The notes under the pieces: model-generated
Seen by the model: only the letters and a program-made list of their open reading frames with translations
What the model was told of the DNA's origin: nothing
Database searches by the model: none
Source: Gammaproteobacteria bacterium
GTDB taxonomy: Bacteria > Pseudomonadota > Gammaproteobacteria > Chromatiales > Chromatiaceae
Direction of reading: 5' to 3'
DNA length: 64,000 nucleotides
Assembly (NCBI GenBank): GCA_020445405.1
Contig: JAGRGQ010000005.1
Coordinates: 56,063-120,062 of the forward strand
Shown: positions 18,517-26,581 of the stretch, piece after piece
Position numbering within the stretch: the first letter of the stretch is position 1
Layout of the letters: every line of letters starts with the position of its first letter
Program-made: the position numbers and the translations under genes

Positions 18517-20091
18517 ATGGTTTCATTGAGAGGCGAATATCGCCAATTGGAAAAAACTCTGGTGCTCAGATTTGCAGATATAGAAATCAATACCGACCGT
18601 TATGAATTGCACAGGAACGGCGAGCAGATCAGTGTCGAGCCATTGGTGTTCGATCTTCTGGTTCATTTTGCACAGCACCCGAACACCCTGTTCAGCCGCG
18701 ATGAACTTGTGGATGCCGTGTGGGGCGGCAGGGTGGTCTCCGATGCCACGGTTTCCAGCTGTATTAAATCCGCGCGCAGGGCGCTGGGCGACAGCGGTGA
18801 CAGGCAGCTCTATATCAAGACCGTGCATGGGCGGGGGTTCCGTTTCATCGGAAATGTCAGCCGGGAGCCGCAGTCCGCAGCGCCGCATTCCGGACCGGCG
18901 GTTGAACGCTTGCCGGCCGCACCGTCGTTGATTGTGCTGCCGTTTAAAGCCTTTGATGACGCTCCCGGCATCGATGGCTTTGCTGGGGGCGTGGTTGCCA
19001 ACCTGGAGTCCGTGCTGACCCGCATTCCGCTGTTGCGTATCAACACGCAGACCTCCACTTACGCCCAGTTTGACAAGACGCCGACTGCCCGGCGGATCCA
19101 TGAGGAGGCGGGTGTCGACTACCTGGTCGACGGCAATGTTCATATTCTGGGCGATCAGATCAGGATAAACGCTCAACTCACTGACGCTAAATCCGGGTTT
19201 CTGTTGTGGGCGGGGCAGTTTGAGCATGCACTGAGTGATATCGGGGGTGGAATTGACCGGGTGGCGGTAAGCATCATTGCCAAGCTGGAACCGCAGTTGA
19301 ACCGGGCCATCTACAACAGTGTCCGTAGCAGTGGAGGAGAGCCGGGCGCCCGGGAGTTATACCTGGAAGCCAGCGGAGTTTTGGCACTGAAGGGGTGGCA
19401 TTCCGATACTTTCCAGGAGGCGGCGGATCTGCTGCGCAGGAGTTCGGCGCTGGATCCGATGTTTGCGCTGGCGCCCGCTTATCTGTCGCTGGTTCTGGCA
19501 CTGGGCCATCGGGTCGGTCTGCTCGGTCAAAGCGAACAGACCAGGGCGGAAGCCATTCAGGTGGCGGAGCGTGCGCTGCGGCTGGAAAATCTGGATTCAA
19601 CAGTGTTGGGCTTTGTCGGTTGTGCGCTGGCTGACCTTGGCCTGGTTAAACGCTCTTTACCCATACTCAGGAATGCCGTTGAGCTAAGCCCGGCGAATGC
19701 CCAGGCCTGGGCTGCCCTTGGGTCTGCCTATCTGATCGACAGGCAGCCGAAGCTCGCTATTGAGTATCTGACCCAGGGTATCACGCTCAGTCCACTGGAC
19801 AGCCGGCTCTCTGTCTGGGGAGCGCTGCTGGCCCTGGCGCTGATGCTGATCAACGATCTGGATGCTGCGCAGATCCAGGCTGAACTTGCCTGTCAAAGGG
19901 ATGACCGGATGTATCTGTCGAGAGTGGTATATGCAGCGGTGTTGCTGTGTCGTGGCGACCGGCAGGCAGCGATGCAGGCACTGGACGATGCCTACAGAAT
20001 CAAGCCGGATCTCTCCGCCGCAGAGATCGACGCCCTGATTACCGAAAAACTTGGAAAACAGTTGCGGATCCTGGCCTCTCAGACGGGCTGA
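18517..20091 (+). CDS. Winged-helix (OmpR/PhoB-type) TPR regulator
   Basis: The 524-residue protein starts with a CadC/ToxR-like winged helix: LRFADIEINTDRYELHRNG, LLVHFAQHPNTLFSRDEL and the recognition wing YIKTVHGRGFRFIG (to about residue 113). A TolB-like N-terminal domain follows (SLIVLPFKAFDDAPGIDGFA, VDGNVHILGDQIRINAQLTD). TPR-like helices from about residue 265 to the end include LALAPAYLSLVLALGHRVG and AWAALGSAYLIDRQPKLA. No transmembrane helix separates the halves, so unlike CadC it should be soluble. Such proteins are found singly in many proteobacteria, with unknown inducers. The start at ATG 18517 lacks a clear Shine-Dalgarno; a TTG at 18550 is an alternative. A decayed copy of its DNA-binding region lies at 22157-22320. 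Confidence 0.85.
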   Translation: MVSLRGEYRQLEKTLVLRFADIEINTDRYELHRNGEQISVEPLVFDLLVHFAQHPNTLFSRDELVDAVWGGRVVSDATVSSCIKSARRALGDSGDRQLYIKTVHGRGFRFIGNVSREPQSAAPHSGPAVERLPAAPSLIVLPFKAFDDAPGIDGFAGGVVANLESVLTRIPLLRINTQTSTYAQFDKTPTARRIHEEAGVDYLVDGNVHILGDQIRINAQLTDAKSGFLLWAGQFEHALSDIGGGIDRVAVSIIAKLEPQLNRAIYNSVRSSGGEPGARELYLEASGVLALKGWHSDTFQEAADLLRRSSALDPMFALAPAYLSLVLALGHRVGLLGQSEQTRAEAIQVAERALRLENLDSTVLGFVGCALADLGLVKRSLPILRNAVELSPANAQAWAALGSAYLIDRQPKLAIEYLTQGITLSPLDSRLSVWGALLALALMLINDLDAAQIQAELACQRDDRMYLSRVVYAAVLLCRGDRQAAMQALDDAYRIKPDLSAAEIDALITEKLGKQLRILASQTG

Positions 20092-20294
20092 CTCCACCCC
20101 GGCCTTCCGCACGAAATCCCCATAAAAACACCCAAGTAACCACAAGCAGGTCACACCTGACCCCGCTAGTATTGTCACCAGCTGGACGAAATGCGGAAAG
20201 GGCGGGGAACGCCGAAGTGCTGAGACTGATACAAAAATTCAATCAGTGGCGGGATTGAACAAACTCAAAACAACCGATTAAAGAGGATTGAGAA

Positions 20295-20837
20295 ATGATC
20301 ACGAAGACGATATCAAATGTTCGCGAGCGACAGTCGCATCTACAAGCGTGTTATCGGGTAAACGCCGAAAAAGCGCTCATTACCGACCAGGCGAGGACCT
20401 CGGGCGGTGTGGATACCGATCCATTCCACGGTACGGTCCATGCCGGAAAGCCGGATACCAGCGTGCCGCTCCACTTCGGTATTCACGCCGCTGTCGGGGG
20501 CTATCACGATGCGCCAAATCCCGGAGACATGCTTTGTGCGGCACTCGCCGCCTGCATGGACTCGACACTTCGGATTATCGCGGATCGAATGGGTATAGTG
20601 ATTGTATCCCTTGAAGTCGCGGTTGAGGCGGAGATTGATGTGCGCGGTACGTTGGTGGTTGATCGGAATGTACCGGTCGGTTTCCGGCAGATGCGATCCC
20701 GGATTGATATCCAGGCAGCGGAAGATTCGGATCCCGGGCTGTTGCAAAAACTCGTGGCTGCCGCGGAGTACAGCTGTGTCAACCTGCAGACCCTGCGTTC
20801 CGGAGTTGTAGTGGAGACCAGCGTCAACATAGGGTGA
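20295..20837 (+). CDS. OsmC-family protein
   Basis: The 180-residue protein carries the OsmC peroxiredoxin-like fold, which reduces organic hydroperoxides in the cytoplasm. It has the two reactive Cys contexts: ALAACMDSTLRIIADRMG and AAEYSCVNLQTLRSG. VEAEIDVRGTLVVDRNVPVGF gives the central strands. The N-terminal part includes HFGIHAAVGGYHDAPNPGDM. Length is slightly above the typical 140-150, as in the YhfA/Ohr-distant subgroup. AGAGG lies before ATG. It stands as a single gene. Confidence 0.88.
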   Translation: MITKTISNVRERQSHLQACYRVNAEKALITDQARTSGGVDTDPFHGTVHAGKPDTSVPLHFGIHAAVGGYHDAPNPGDMLCAALAACMDSTLRIIADRMGIVIVSLEVAVEAEIDVRGTLVVDRNVPVGFRQMRSRIDIQAAEDSDPGLLQKLVAAAEYSCVNLQTLRSGVVVETSVNIG

Positions 20838-21534
20838 TTTGGGAAAACCCAGGATGTTGGCTGGAGACAGGGGTGGTGAAATTGCCGGTCGCAACGAAGT
20901 TCACACCGGTGATCTTTGCAACGGAATCCATTGCCGGCCAAATCACGGCATTGCAGAAATCAGGCCTTGACGCTGTGTTGTTAAAGGCATTTCATACTCG
21001 TCAATCGAACCATCAGGCAGCGGTGAAAAACAACTGCAGGCGGCTGAAAAATTCGAGGGGCAGGCCGGTGTTAAGGCGCTAACTCAGTTCAGCAGCAGTA
21101 GCCTATGGTGCAGTTGCAGAAACAGGAGACAGGGATGCGGATGGATGTCGTCTTTGAATCGAAAGGGCTGGCGTGCCGGGGCTGGATGTAGATGCCTGAC
21201 AATATCGCTGCCGGCCACGTGCGCCGGATACCGCTGCCGCAGGCGGGTTGATGGAAAAAGAGAGAATAAAAGGGGCAAAGCGGATAAACAATAATCCCTT
21301 CGCGCTCTTTTTTATTACCGATTGCTTCACTCCCCGTCTCTCTGTTTTCTGTGAGCTATGCTTGCTTTTGGGCCGACAGCGTTGTCGGTCATCAACTCCT
21401 GCAGGATACCGGGCGCCGTAGATATCCGAAGGTGGTTGAAAACCGGAACGCTCAGGAGGCGCAATGGTCCGCTATACGACAAGCTGAACAGTTATCGTTG
21501 ACGCAATGCATTTTGAAAAAGGAGGGGGAACCCC
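20838..21534. other. 697-base gap, no gene seen
   Basis: An 82-codon open frame at 20834-21082 shows no Shine-Dalgarno sequence and no motif, so it is not called. The last 40 bases hold the GGAGGGGG ribosome binding site of the GYD gene. Confidence 0.4.
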
Positions 21535-21822
21535 ATGTCCACACATATCGTGCTTGTGAATTTAACAGATCAGGGAATCCGCAATGTGAAAGAGTCACCA
21601 GACAGGTTCGAGGCGTTTAAGGTGCTAGCAGAAAAGATGGGCATAACGGTTGCGGGCGTCTATTACACCGTTGGGCGTTATGACATTGTGGTGATCCTGG
21701 AGGGGAGCGACGAGGCGGTTACCGCCGCACTGCTGAAGGTGGGCTCTCTCGGCAATATACGGACAGAAACAATGCGAGCTTATTCGGTGGAGGCTATGCG
21801 AAAGCTTGTTGACAATCTGTAG
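21535..21822 (+). CDS. GYD-domain protein
   Basis: The 95-residue product is a typical GYD-domain protein with a ferredoxin-like fold. THIVLVNLTDQGIRNVKESP begins the domain. The diagnostic Gly-Arg-Tyr-Asp appears in GVYYTVGRYDIVVILEG, and the end reads TMRAYSVEAMRKLVDNL. The family is cytoplasmic and of unknown biochemical role. A very strong ribosome binding site (AAGGAGGGGG) lies five bases upstream, suggesting high expression. Confidence 0.9.
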   Translation: MSTHIVLVNLTDQGIRNVKESPDRFEAFKVLAEKMGITVAGVYYTVGRYDIVVILEGSDEAVTAALLKVGSLGNIRTETMRAYSVEAMRKLVDNL

Positions 21823-21941
21823 TCATACTCTCAGTTTCATGCCTGTTTTCTGTATCAATATCGATCCGGGAGTCTGTGGCTTTATTGAGAGGCGATTTGC
21901 GGCACGTCTGAATCTGCAATTGATACCCACTGCAAATGTCC

Positions 21942-22143
21942 CACCAACCCCCTCTCCCTCAGGGAGGGGGTGAGGGGCAGAGAAAAGCCAAGGCTCCGAT
22001 TTATAACACCCCTCATGCTGTCCTTATTCCCGCGGGAGAAGGGACCCATTATGCTGAGATTTCATCTGCCATAGCGGCCGGAAGTTCCAACAGCGCATTT
22101 CAATCATGGTGTGACTGATACCCTGATTAATTTTAATGGAGCA
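21942..22143. repeat. Repeat block, copy 1
   Basis: CCCCCTCTCCCTCAGGGAGG is an imperfect palindrome, followed by GTGAGGGG, AGAAAAGCC, GATTTATAACACCC, a second palindrome near GGGAGAAGGGACC, and GGAAGTTCC with CATTTCAATCATG. The same order recurs at 23028-23388. The block sits immediately upstream of, and perhaps inside, the decayed regulator copy. Confidence 0.65.
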
Positions 22144-22156
22144 GCAATGATCGATA

Positions 22157-22320
22157 CCCGGATTTGCAGGGAGCGAACCGAATACCGAGTGGTATGCATT
22201 GCGCAGACGAGGGCGGGCAGATCGATATCGAGCAGTTGATGTTCGATCCCTGGTGCATATTGCGCGGCATGCGAATACCCCGCTCGGCCGCCGTTCCACG
22301 TCGCCGTTGTGTTCCGTTTT
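22157..22320 (+). pseudogene. Decayed copy of the winged-helix regulator's DNA-binding domain
   Basis: DNA here aligns with the start of the intact regulator (about 18570-18705). In translation, one frame reads ALRR followed by a shifted frame QIDIEQLMFD (intact: QISVEPLVFD). A further shift then gives LVHIARHANTPLGR (intact: LVHFAQHPNTLFSR). At least two frameshifts are needed and no downstream TolB or TPR part is visible. Bases 21870-21897 also resemble the intact gene's upstream DNA, so the copy may once have included its leader and been split by the repeat block. Confidence 0.6.
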
Positions 22321-22490
22321 GTCCCTGATTCCCGATCAACATCCGGGAAAATCGCATTAATCTCTACCGTATTCCGGACATAAAATAGAAATTGCTTAAG
22401 AATAATCTTGTAAAAATATGATAATCATTGTATTTTTAAAAACAAGGCGGGAAAACAGACTACAGCGGTCGACGACATGAGGTGTGAATC

Positions 22491-22964
22491 GTGAAGCGAG
22501 TCCTAGTGGTGGACGACAGCAAGACTCAGCAGCTGTACCTGGGTCGGCTCCTGGAAAAGCATGGATTTCAGAAACTGACTGCAATGGACGGTGAGACAGG
22601 TATCGCGCTGGCGCGCAGCGAGCACCCGGACCTGATCCTGATGGACGTGGTCATGCCGCAAATGAACGGATTTCAGGCCACGCGCCGAATTTCCCGGGAT
22701 CCTCTGACCGCCGATATCCCGATAGTCATCGTCTCAGGGAAGGACATGGCATGCGACCGTGTATGGGGATTGCGGCAGGGTGCCCGGGACTATCTTACGA
22801 AACCCGTGGGGAAATCCGAACTCATCGCGTGCATCGAATCGGTCCTGAATTCCGACACCAAGGCTGCCTGGCTCTCCTATTTGCAGAATCACCCCACTCC
22901 AGGAAAAACAGCAGCAACCATGGGGGCAAAATCCGCACTCGGCGCCGGCGTCCCGCAGCGCTAG
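22491..22964 (+). CDS. Single-domain response regulator (PilH/CheY-like)
   Basis: A receiver domain fills residues 1-122: acidic pair Asp8/Asp9 (VVDDSKTQQ), phospho-acceptor Asp52 (LILMDVVMPQMNG), Ser82 (VIVSGKD) and Lys104 (YLTKPVGK). It resembles the PilH-like receivers used in type IV pilus or chemosensory chains; no histidine kinase is near, so its partner is elsewhere. The final 30 residues (from NHPTPGK) are a flexible Gly/Ala/Pro-rich tail not normal for CheY. The start is GTG at 22491. Upstream DNA (22380-22440) is markedly AT-rich and probably the promoter. Confidence 0.9.
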   Translation: MKRVLVVDDSKTQQLYLGRLLEKHGFQKLTAMDGETGIALARSEHPDLILMDVVMPQMNGFQATRRISRDPLTADIPIVIVSGKDMACDRVWGLRQGARDYLTKPVGKSELIACIESVLNSDTKAAWLSYLQNHPTPGKTAATMGAKSALGAGVPQR

Positions 22965-23027
22965 CGCGCACTACCGGCAGAGAAGGGGTCCAGCCTGTGT
23001 AAACTCTGCGATCACAGCTGTCCCACT

Positions 23028-23388
23028 TACCCCCACCTCCCTCGGGGAGAGGGTTGAGGTGAGGGGATGAGAAAAGCTTGACGTTCTGATTTATGACACC
23101 CTTCATCCTCTCCTTCTCCCTGAGGAGAGTGTCGTAAAAGCCCCCTCTCCCCGTGAGGGAGAGGGCCGGGGTGAGGGTATCAAGAGATAAGCCTTTGATT
23201 TTAATCACCCTCATCCTGGCTTTCTCCCTCGAAGGGAGAAGGGACAGTACCTTTGCGACACCCTCCTGGGGGAGAAGGGACCGGTGTTATGGGATTTCAT
23301 GTGCCACAGAGGCCGGAAGTTCCAGTTGCACATTTCAATCATGATGTTACTGATGCCCTGGTTAATCTGAACAGGACGGCAGTGATGT
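23028..23388. repeat. Repeat block, copy 2, with extra palindromes
   Basis: It starts with CTCCCTCGGGGAGAGGG and contains further imperfect palindromes (CCCTCTCCCCGTGAGGGAGA, TCTCCCTCGAAGGGAGAA, CTCCTGGGGGAG). Elements of copy 1 recur in order: TGAGGGG, GAGAAAAGC, GATTTATGACACCC, GGGAGAAGGGACC, GCCGGAAGTTCC and CATTTCAATCATG. This copy is about 160 bases longer because palindromic units are multiplied. No protein gene is seen between 22965 and 23513. Confidence 0.65.
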
Positions 23389-23513
23389 GCGCTCATAGCA
23401 CAAAAAAAAGGCATGGCCCCTGTTTCCGTTTGCCGTTGAATCCCCGTTCCGGGGCTGCCCAACGCTGCATCGACGGCCGAGCAAAACCGGAACGGTGAAC
23501 GGCGCTTCGGTCA

Positions 23514-24308
23514 TTACCCCAGCAGCAGCTTATCGTCGTCCAGCTCCCGGCCGCGTATCTGCTCAAACATATGCAGCAGCTCTTCCACCTTCATGCGGCG
23601 GCGCTCATTGCCGGAGACGTCGAGCACCACACGGCCTTCATGCAGCATCACCGTGCGGTCGCCGTGGTCGAGCGCCTGGCGCATCGAGTGGGTCACCATC
23701 AGCGTTGTGAGTGAAAGCTCGCGTACGATGCGATCGGTCAAAGCCATGACGAAGGCAGCGGTTTTTGGGTCGAGCGCGGCGGTATGCTCGTCGAGCAGGA
23801 GTATTTTCATCGGATTGATGGTTGCCATCATCAGGCTGACCGCCTGCCGCTGCCCGCCGGAGAGCAATCCCATCCTGTCGTTCAGACGGGTGTCGAGACC
23901 GAGCCCGAGCTGCGCGATTTTCTGCTGAAACTCGTCAAGCCGATCGTAGTCGACGGCATATGCCAGACCGCGCCGGCACCCGCGCGAGCTGGCCAGTGCG
24001 AGGTTCTCCTCCAGCGTCAGGTTCTCGCAGATGCCTGCCATTGGATCCTGAAAAACGCGTGCAACCAGCGCCGAACGCCTGGCGGTGGACCAGCCGGTCA
24101 CATCGGTCTCTTCGATCAGAATCCGGCCGGAGTCGCAGCGCGTCTCCCCGGCGATTACATTTAACAGCGTCGACTTGCCGGCGCCGTTGCTGCCGATCAC
24201 GGTGACGAACTCACCTGCGGGTATAGTCAACTGCAAATCATGCAGCGCAATGGTCTCCATCGCGCTGCCGGCGTTGAAGGTGACGCGGATATCCTCCACC
24301 CGGATCAT
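23514..24308 (-). CDS. ABC transporter ATP-binding protein
   Basis: This 264-residue ATPase has Walker A GSNGAGKST, signature LSGGQRQAVSL and Walker B ILLLDEHTAALDP, all intact. It powers the importer formed with the two upstream genes. Its ATG overlaps the permease stop by four bases (ATGA at 24305-24308), indicating translational coupling. RTVMLHEGRVVLDVSG is typical of ATPases paired with TrpX-like binding proteins. It is the last gene of the three-gene operon. Confidence 0.93.
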   Translation of the reverse strand: MIRVEDIRVTFNAGSAMETIALHDLQLTIPAGEFVTVIGSNGAGKSTLLNVIAGETRCDSGRILIEETDVTGWSTARRSALVARVFQDPMAGICENLTLEENLALASSRGCRRGLAYAVDYDRLDEFQQKIAQLGLGLDTRLNDRMGLLSGGQRQAVSLMMATINPMKILLLDEHTAALDPKTAAFVMALTDRIVRELSLTTLMVTHSMRQALDHGDRTVMLHEGRVVLDVSGNERRRMKVEELLHMFEQIRGRELDDDKLLLG

Positions 24309-25198
24309 CGGCGCGTTCTTGCGTTGTGCCAGCGGCGCCTGAGAGTGGGCAGCGACATTGCCAGGACAACCAGCAGAGCGGTAATCAGCTTCAGGTCCTG
24401 CGCCTGCAGCCCTAGAACTTCCGCATTGAGCGCGAAGGCGACAGCCAGCCGGTAGAGGATGGAACCGAACACGCAGCCGATCGCGGCGAGCAGGATGGTA
24501 CGGGTGGAGAGCACCGCCTCGCCCAGGATCACCGCGGCCAATCCGACCACGATCACACCGACTCCCATAGTGATGTCGGCACCGCCCTGGATTTGTGCGA
24601 AGAGCGCGCCGGCGAGGCCTACCAGTCCGTTGGACAGCGCAATGCCCAGCATTTTCATGCGACCGGTCTCGATTCCCTGCGCAGCCGCCATGCGCGGATT
24701 AGCACCCGTGGCGCGCATGCCGAGACCGATCTCCGAGGTGAGGAAGCGATTGACCAGCCATACCACCAGCACCAGCAGAACCAGCAGACAGACGGGTGTC
24801 AGCGCATAAAAGGGGAGGCCCAGTCCCTCGAAAGGGGTGAATACCGTTGCCTCGCCCAACAGCGCCTGATTGGGTTTGCCCATTACCCGCAGGTTGATCG
24901 AGTGCAGAGAAATCATCGTCAGGATGCTGGCCAGCAGATGCAGTATCCCCAGCCGCACATTGAGCAGCGCGGTAACCAGCCCGGCCAATGCCCCTGCAAA
25001 CATGGCCGCCAGTGTCGCGAGGTAGGGGTCGACACCGGATACGATCAGCGTGGCGGCGGTAGCCGCACCCAGCGGCAGGCTGCCGTCGACAGTGAGATCC
25101 GGAAAGTCGAGAATGCGGAAGCTGATGAAGACGCCGAGCGCGACCAATCCGAACAGCAGCCCCGCCTCGATGGCGCCGAGAAACGCGATCAGGCTCAA
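24305..25198 (-). CDS. ABC transporter permease
   Basis: The 297-residue inner-membrane permease has about eight to nine hydrophobic segments. FRILDFPDLTVDGSLPLGAA near the N-terminus and RATGANPRMAAAQGIETGRM in the cytoplasmic coupling loop are characteristic of the branched-chain/nucleoside-like permease class that pairs with ABC_sub_bind proteins. It is 31 bases downstream of the binding-protein gene and overlaps the ATPase gene. Only one permease gene is present, so a homodimer is likely. Confidence 0.9.
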   Translation of the reverse strand: MSLIAFLGAIEAGLLFGLVALGVFISFRILDFPDLTVDGSLPLGAATAATLIVSGVDPYLATLAAMFAGALAGLVTALLNVRLGILHLLASILTMISLHSINLRVMGKPNQALLGEATVFTPFEGLGLPFYALTPVCLLVLLVLVVWLVNRFLTSEIGLGMRATGANPRMAAAQGIETGRMKMLGIALSNGLVGLAGALFAQIQGGADITMGVGVIVVGLAAVILGEAVLSTRTILLAAIGCVFGSILYRLAVAFALNAEVLGLQAQDLKLITALLVVLAMSLPTLRRRWHNARTRR

Positions 25199-25229
25199 AT
25201 CAAATCCCCGTTTTCCAGGCGCGCTCTGA

Positions 25230-26207
25230 TCACTCGATTACCTTGGCGGCGCGCCTGAGCAGTTCGGGGCTCAGTTTCACGCCCATCGTGCGTGCGCTTC
25301 CGGGATTCAGATGCAGTCTGGTCTTGTCCACGCCCTGCACCGCGATGTCGCCGGGATTTTCGCCGTTGAGCACGCGCACGACAATGGCGCCGGTTTGACG
25401 TCCGACATCGTAATAGTTAAAACCGACCGCGGCGATGGCACCGCGCGAGACCGTATCGGTATCGCCCGCGATGACCGGTATCTGCGCGTCCCTGCCCACC
25501 TTCAGCACCGATTCGAAGGCCGAGATCACGGTATTGTCGGTGGTGACGTAGATGGCATCGACTTTGCCGGCCAGCGAGCGGGTGGCCATCAGCACGTCGC
25601 CGGTCGTAGGTGCCGGAGCGGTGACGATCTTCAGACCCAGGCCCGGCGCCATCGCTTCTATGCGTTTGACCAGCACCGCGGCATTGGCTTCACCCGGGTT
25701 GTAGGGGATGCCGACAATCCTGGCAGCGGGGACGATCTCCCGGATCAGCGCCATATGTTTCTCCAGCGGCAGAAGGTCGGAGACACCGGTAATGTTGCCC
25801 CCGGGCTTTTCCATGTTATCCACCAGCCTGGCGTCAAGCGGGTCGGTGACAGCCGAGAAGATGACCGGCAGCGATCCGTGCGCGGCCGCGGCAACCGACT
25901 GCGCGGATGGTGTGGCGATGGCGACGATTGCGTCGGGGGCATCGCCGACAAATTTGCGCGCGATCTGGCCCGCGATGCTGGTATCGCCCTGCGCGCTCTG
26001 GAACTCCCAGTCGAGATTTTTACCGGGACGGTATCCCTGCTGTTGCAGTTCGTCGAGCACGCCCTGGCGGACTGCATCCAGGGCCGGGTGTTCGACGATA
26101 GCGGTGATGCGCACCGATTTCTCTGCGGCGTTCGCCATCAGAGGAGCGATGCACGCCGCCAAAGCGGCGGTCAGCAGCAGTCGCTGCAGAGAACTCTTGA
26201 TAGACAT
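25230..26207 (-). CDS. ABC transporter substrate-binding protein (TrpX-like)
   Basis: The 325-residue protein has a signal peptide (LLLTAALAACIAPLMANA, cut near AEK). The ABC_sub_bind fold is evident: VRITAIVEHPALDAVRQGV, LPVIFSAVTDPLDARLVDN, NITGVSDLLPLEKHMALI and VGIPYNPGEANAAVLVKR. The mature protein should be periplasmic. Relatives bind tryptophan or other aromatic/small ligands, but the ligand here cannot be read from sequence. It is the first gene of the operon followed by permease and ATPase. Confidence 0.9.
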   Translation of the reverse strand: MSIKSSLQRLLLTAALAACIAPLMANAAEKSVRITAIVEHPALDAVRQGVLDELQQQGYRPGKNLDWEFQSAQGDTSIAGQIARKFVGDAPDAIVAIATPSAQSVAAAAHGSLPVIFSAVTDPLDARLVDNMEKPGGNITGVSDLLPLEKHMALIREIVPAARIVGIPYNPGEANAAVLVKRIEAMAPGLGLKIVTAPAPTTGDVLMATRSLAGKVDAIYVTTDNTVISAFESVLKVGRDAQIPVIAGDTDTVSRGAIAAVGFNYYDVGRQTGAIVVRVLNGENPGDIAVQGVDKTRLHLNPGSARTMGVKLSPELLRRAAKVIE

Positions 26208-26581
26208 GTGCGTCTTCGTTGTGGGATACAGCGCAAAATACTACCACTTTGTCCGGTACGGCCATAGACATTGCATAAAGAGATCGCGGGGCGGGTCTCC
26301 CATTGCGGGCGTGTCAGGGGTGGCGCAGGGTACAGCGGGAACGAACGGCGCAGTATCTTTTTCAGTGCCGAAGTCGGGTTAACATTTTCCGGCAGCGCTT
26401 ATCATGCCATGATGGGCGCCGCCTATTTCGGCACTGTACCGGTTGCATATCCGGGCGGCACGATTGCCAGGCGCGGGGTTACCTTGACATTTTCAGCATG
26501 CCGGATGGGCGTCAGTCGTGCGGTAACGCGGTATGGTTCGGAGTCCCGGTCCAGCACAGAGGGGGAATGTGGAGTAGGCTC
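26208..26581. other. 374-base gap, no gene seen
   Basis: The gap lies between the binding-protein gene and the 3' end of the HAD/TPP gene. It should contain the ABC operon promoter, but no clear -35/-10 pair or ribosome binding site was identified. Confidence 0.4.

Noticed and set aside
20834..21082. 82-codon frame following OsmC
   Set aside because: Overlaps the OsmC stop without a ribosome binding site and shows no recognisable fold.
21942..23388. Possible CRISPR array because of repeated palindromes
   Set aside because: Units differ in spacing and sequence, palindromes vary in length, and there are no unique regular spacers or cas genes.
25311..26267. 318-codon plus-strand frame antisense to the ABC binding-protein gene
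   Set aside because: Shadow; minus-strand gene has a signal peptide, known fold and operon context.
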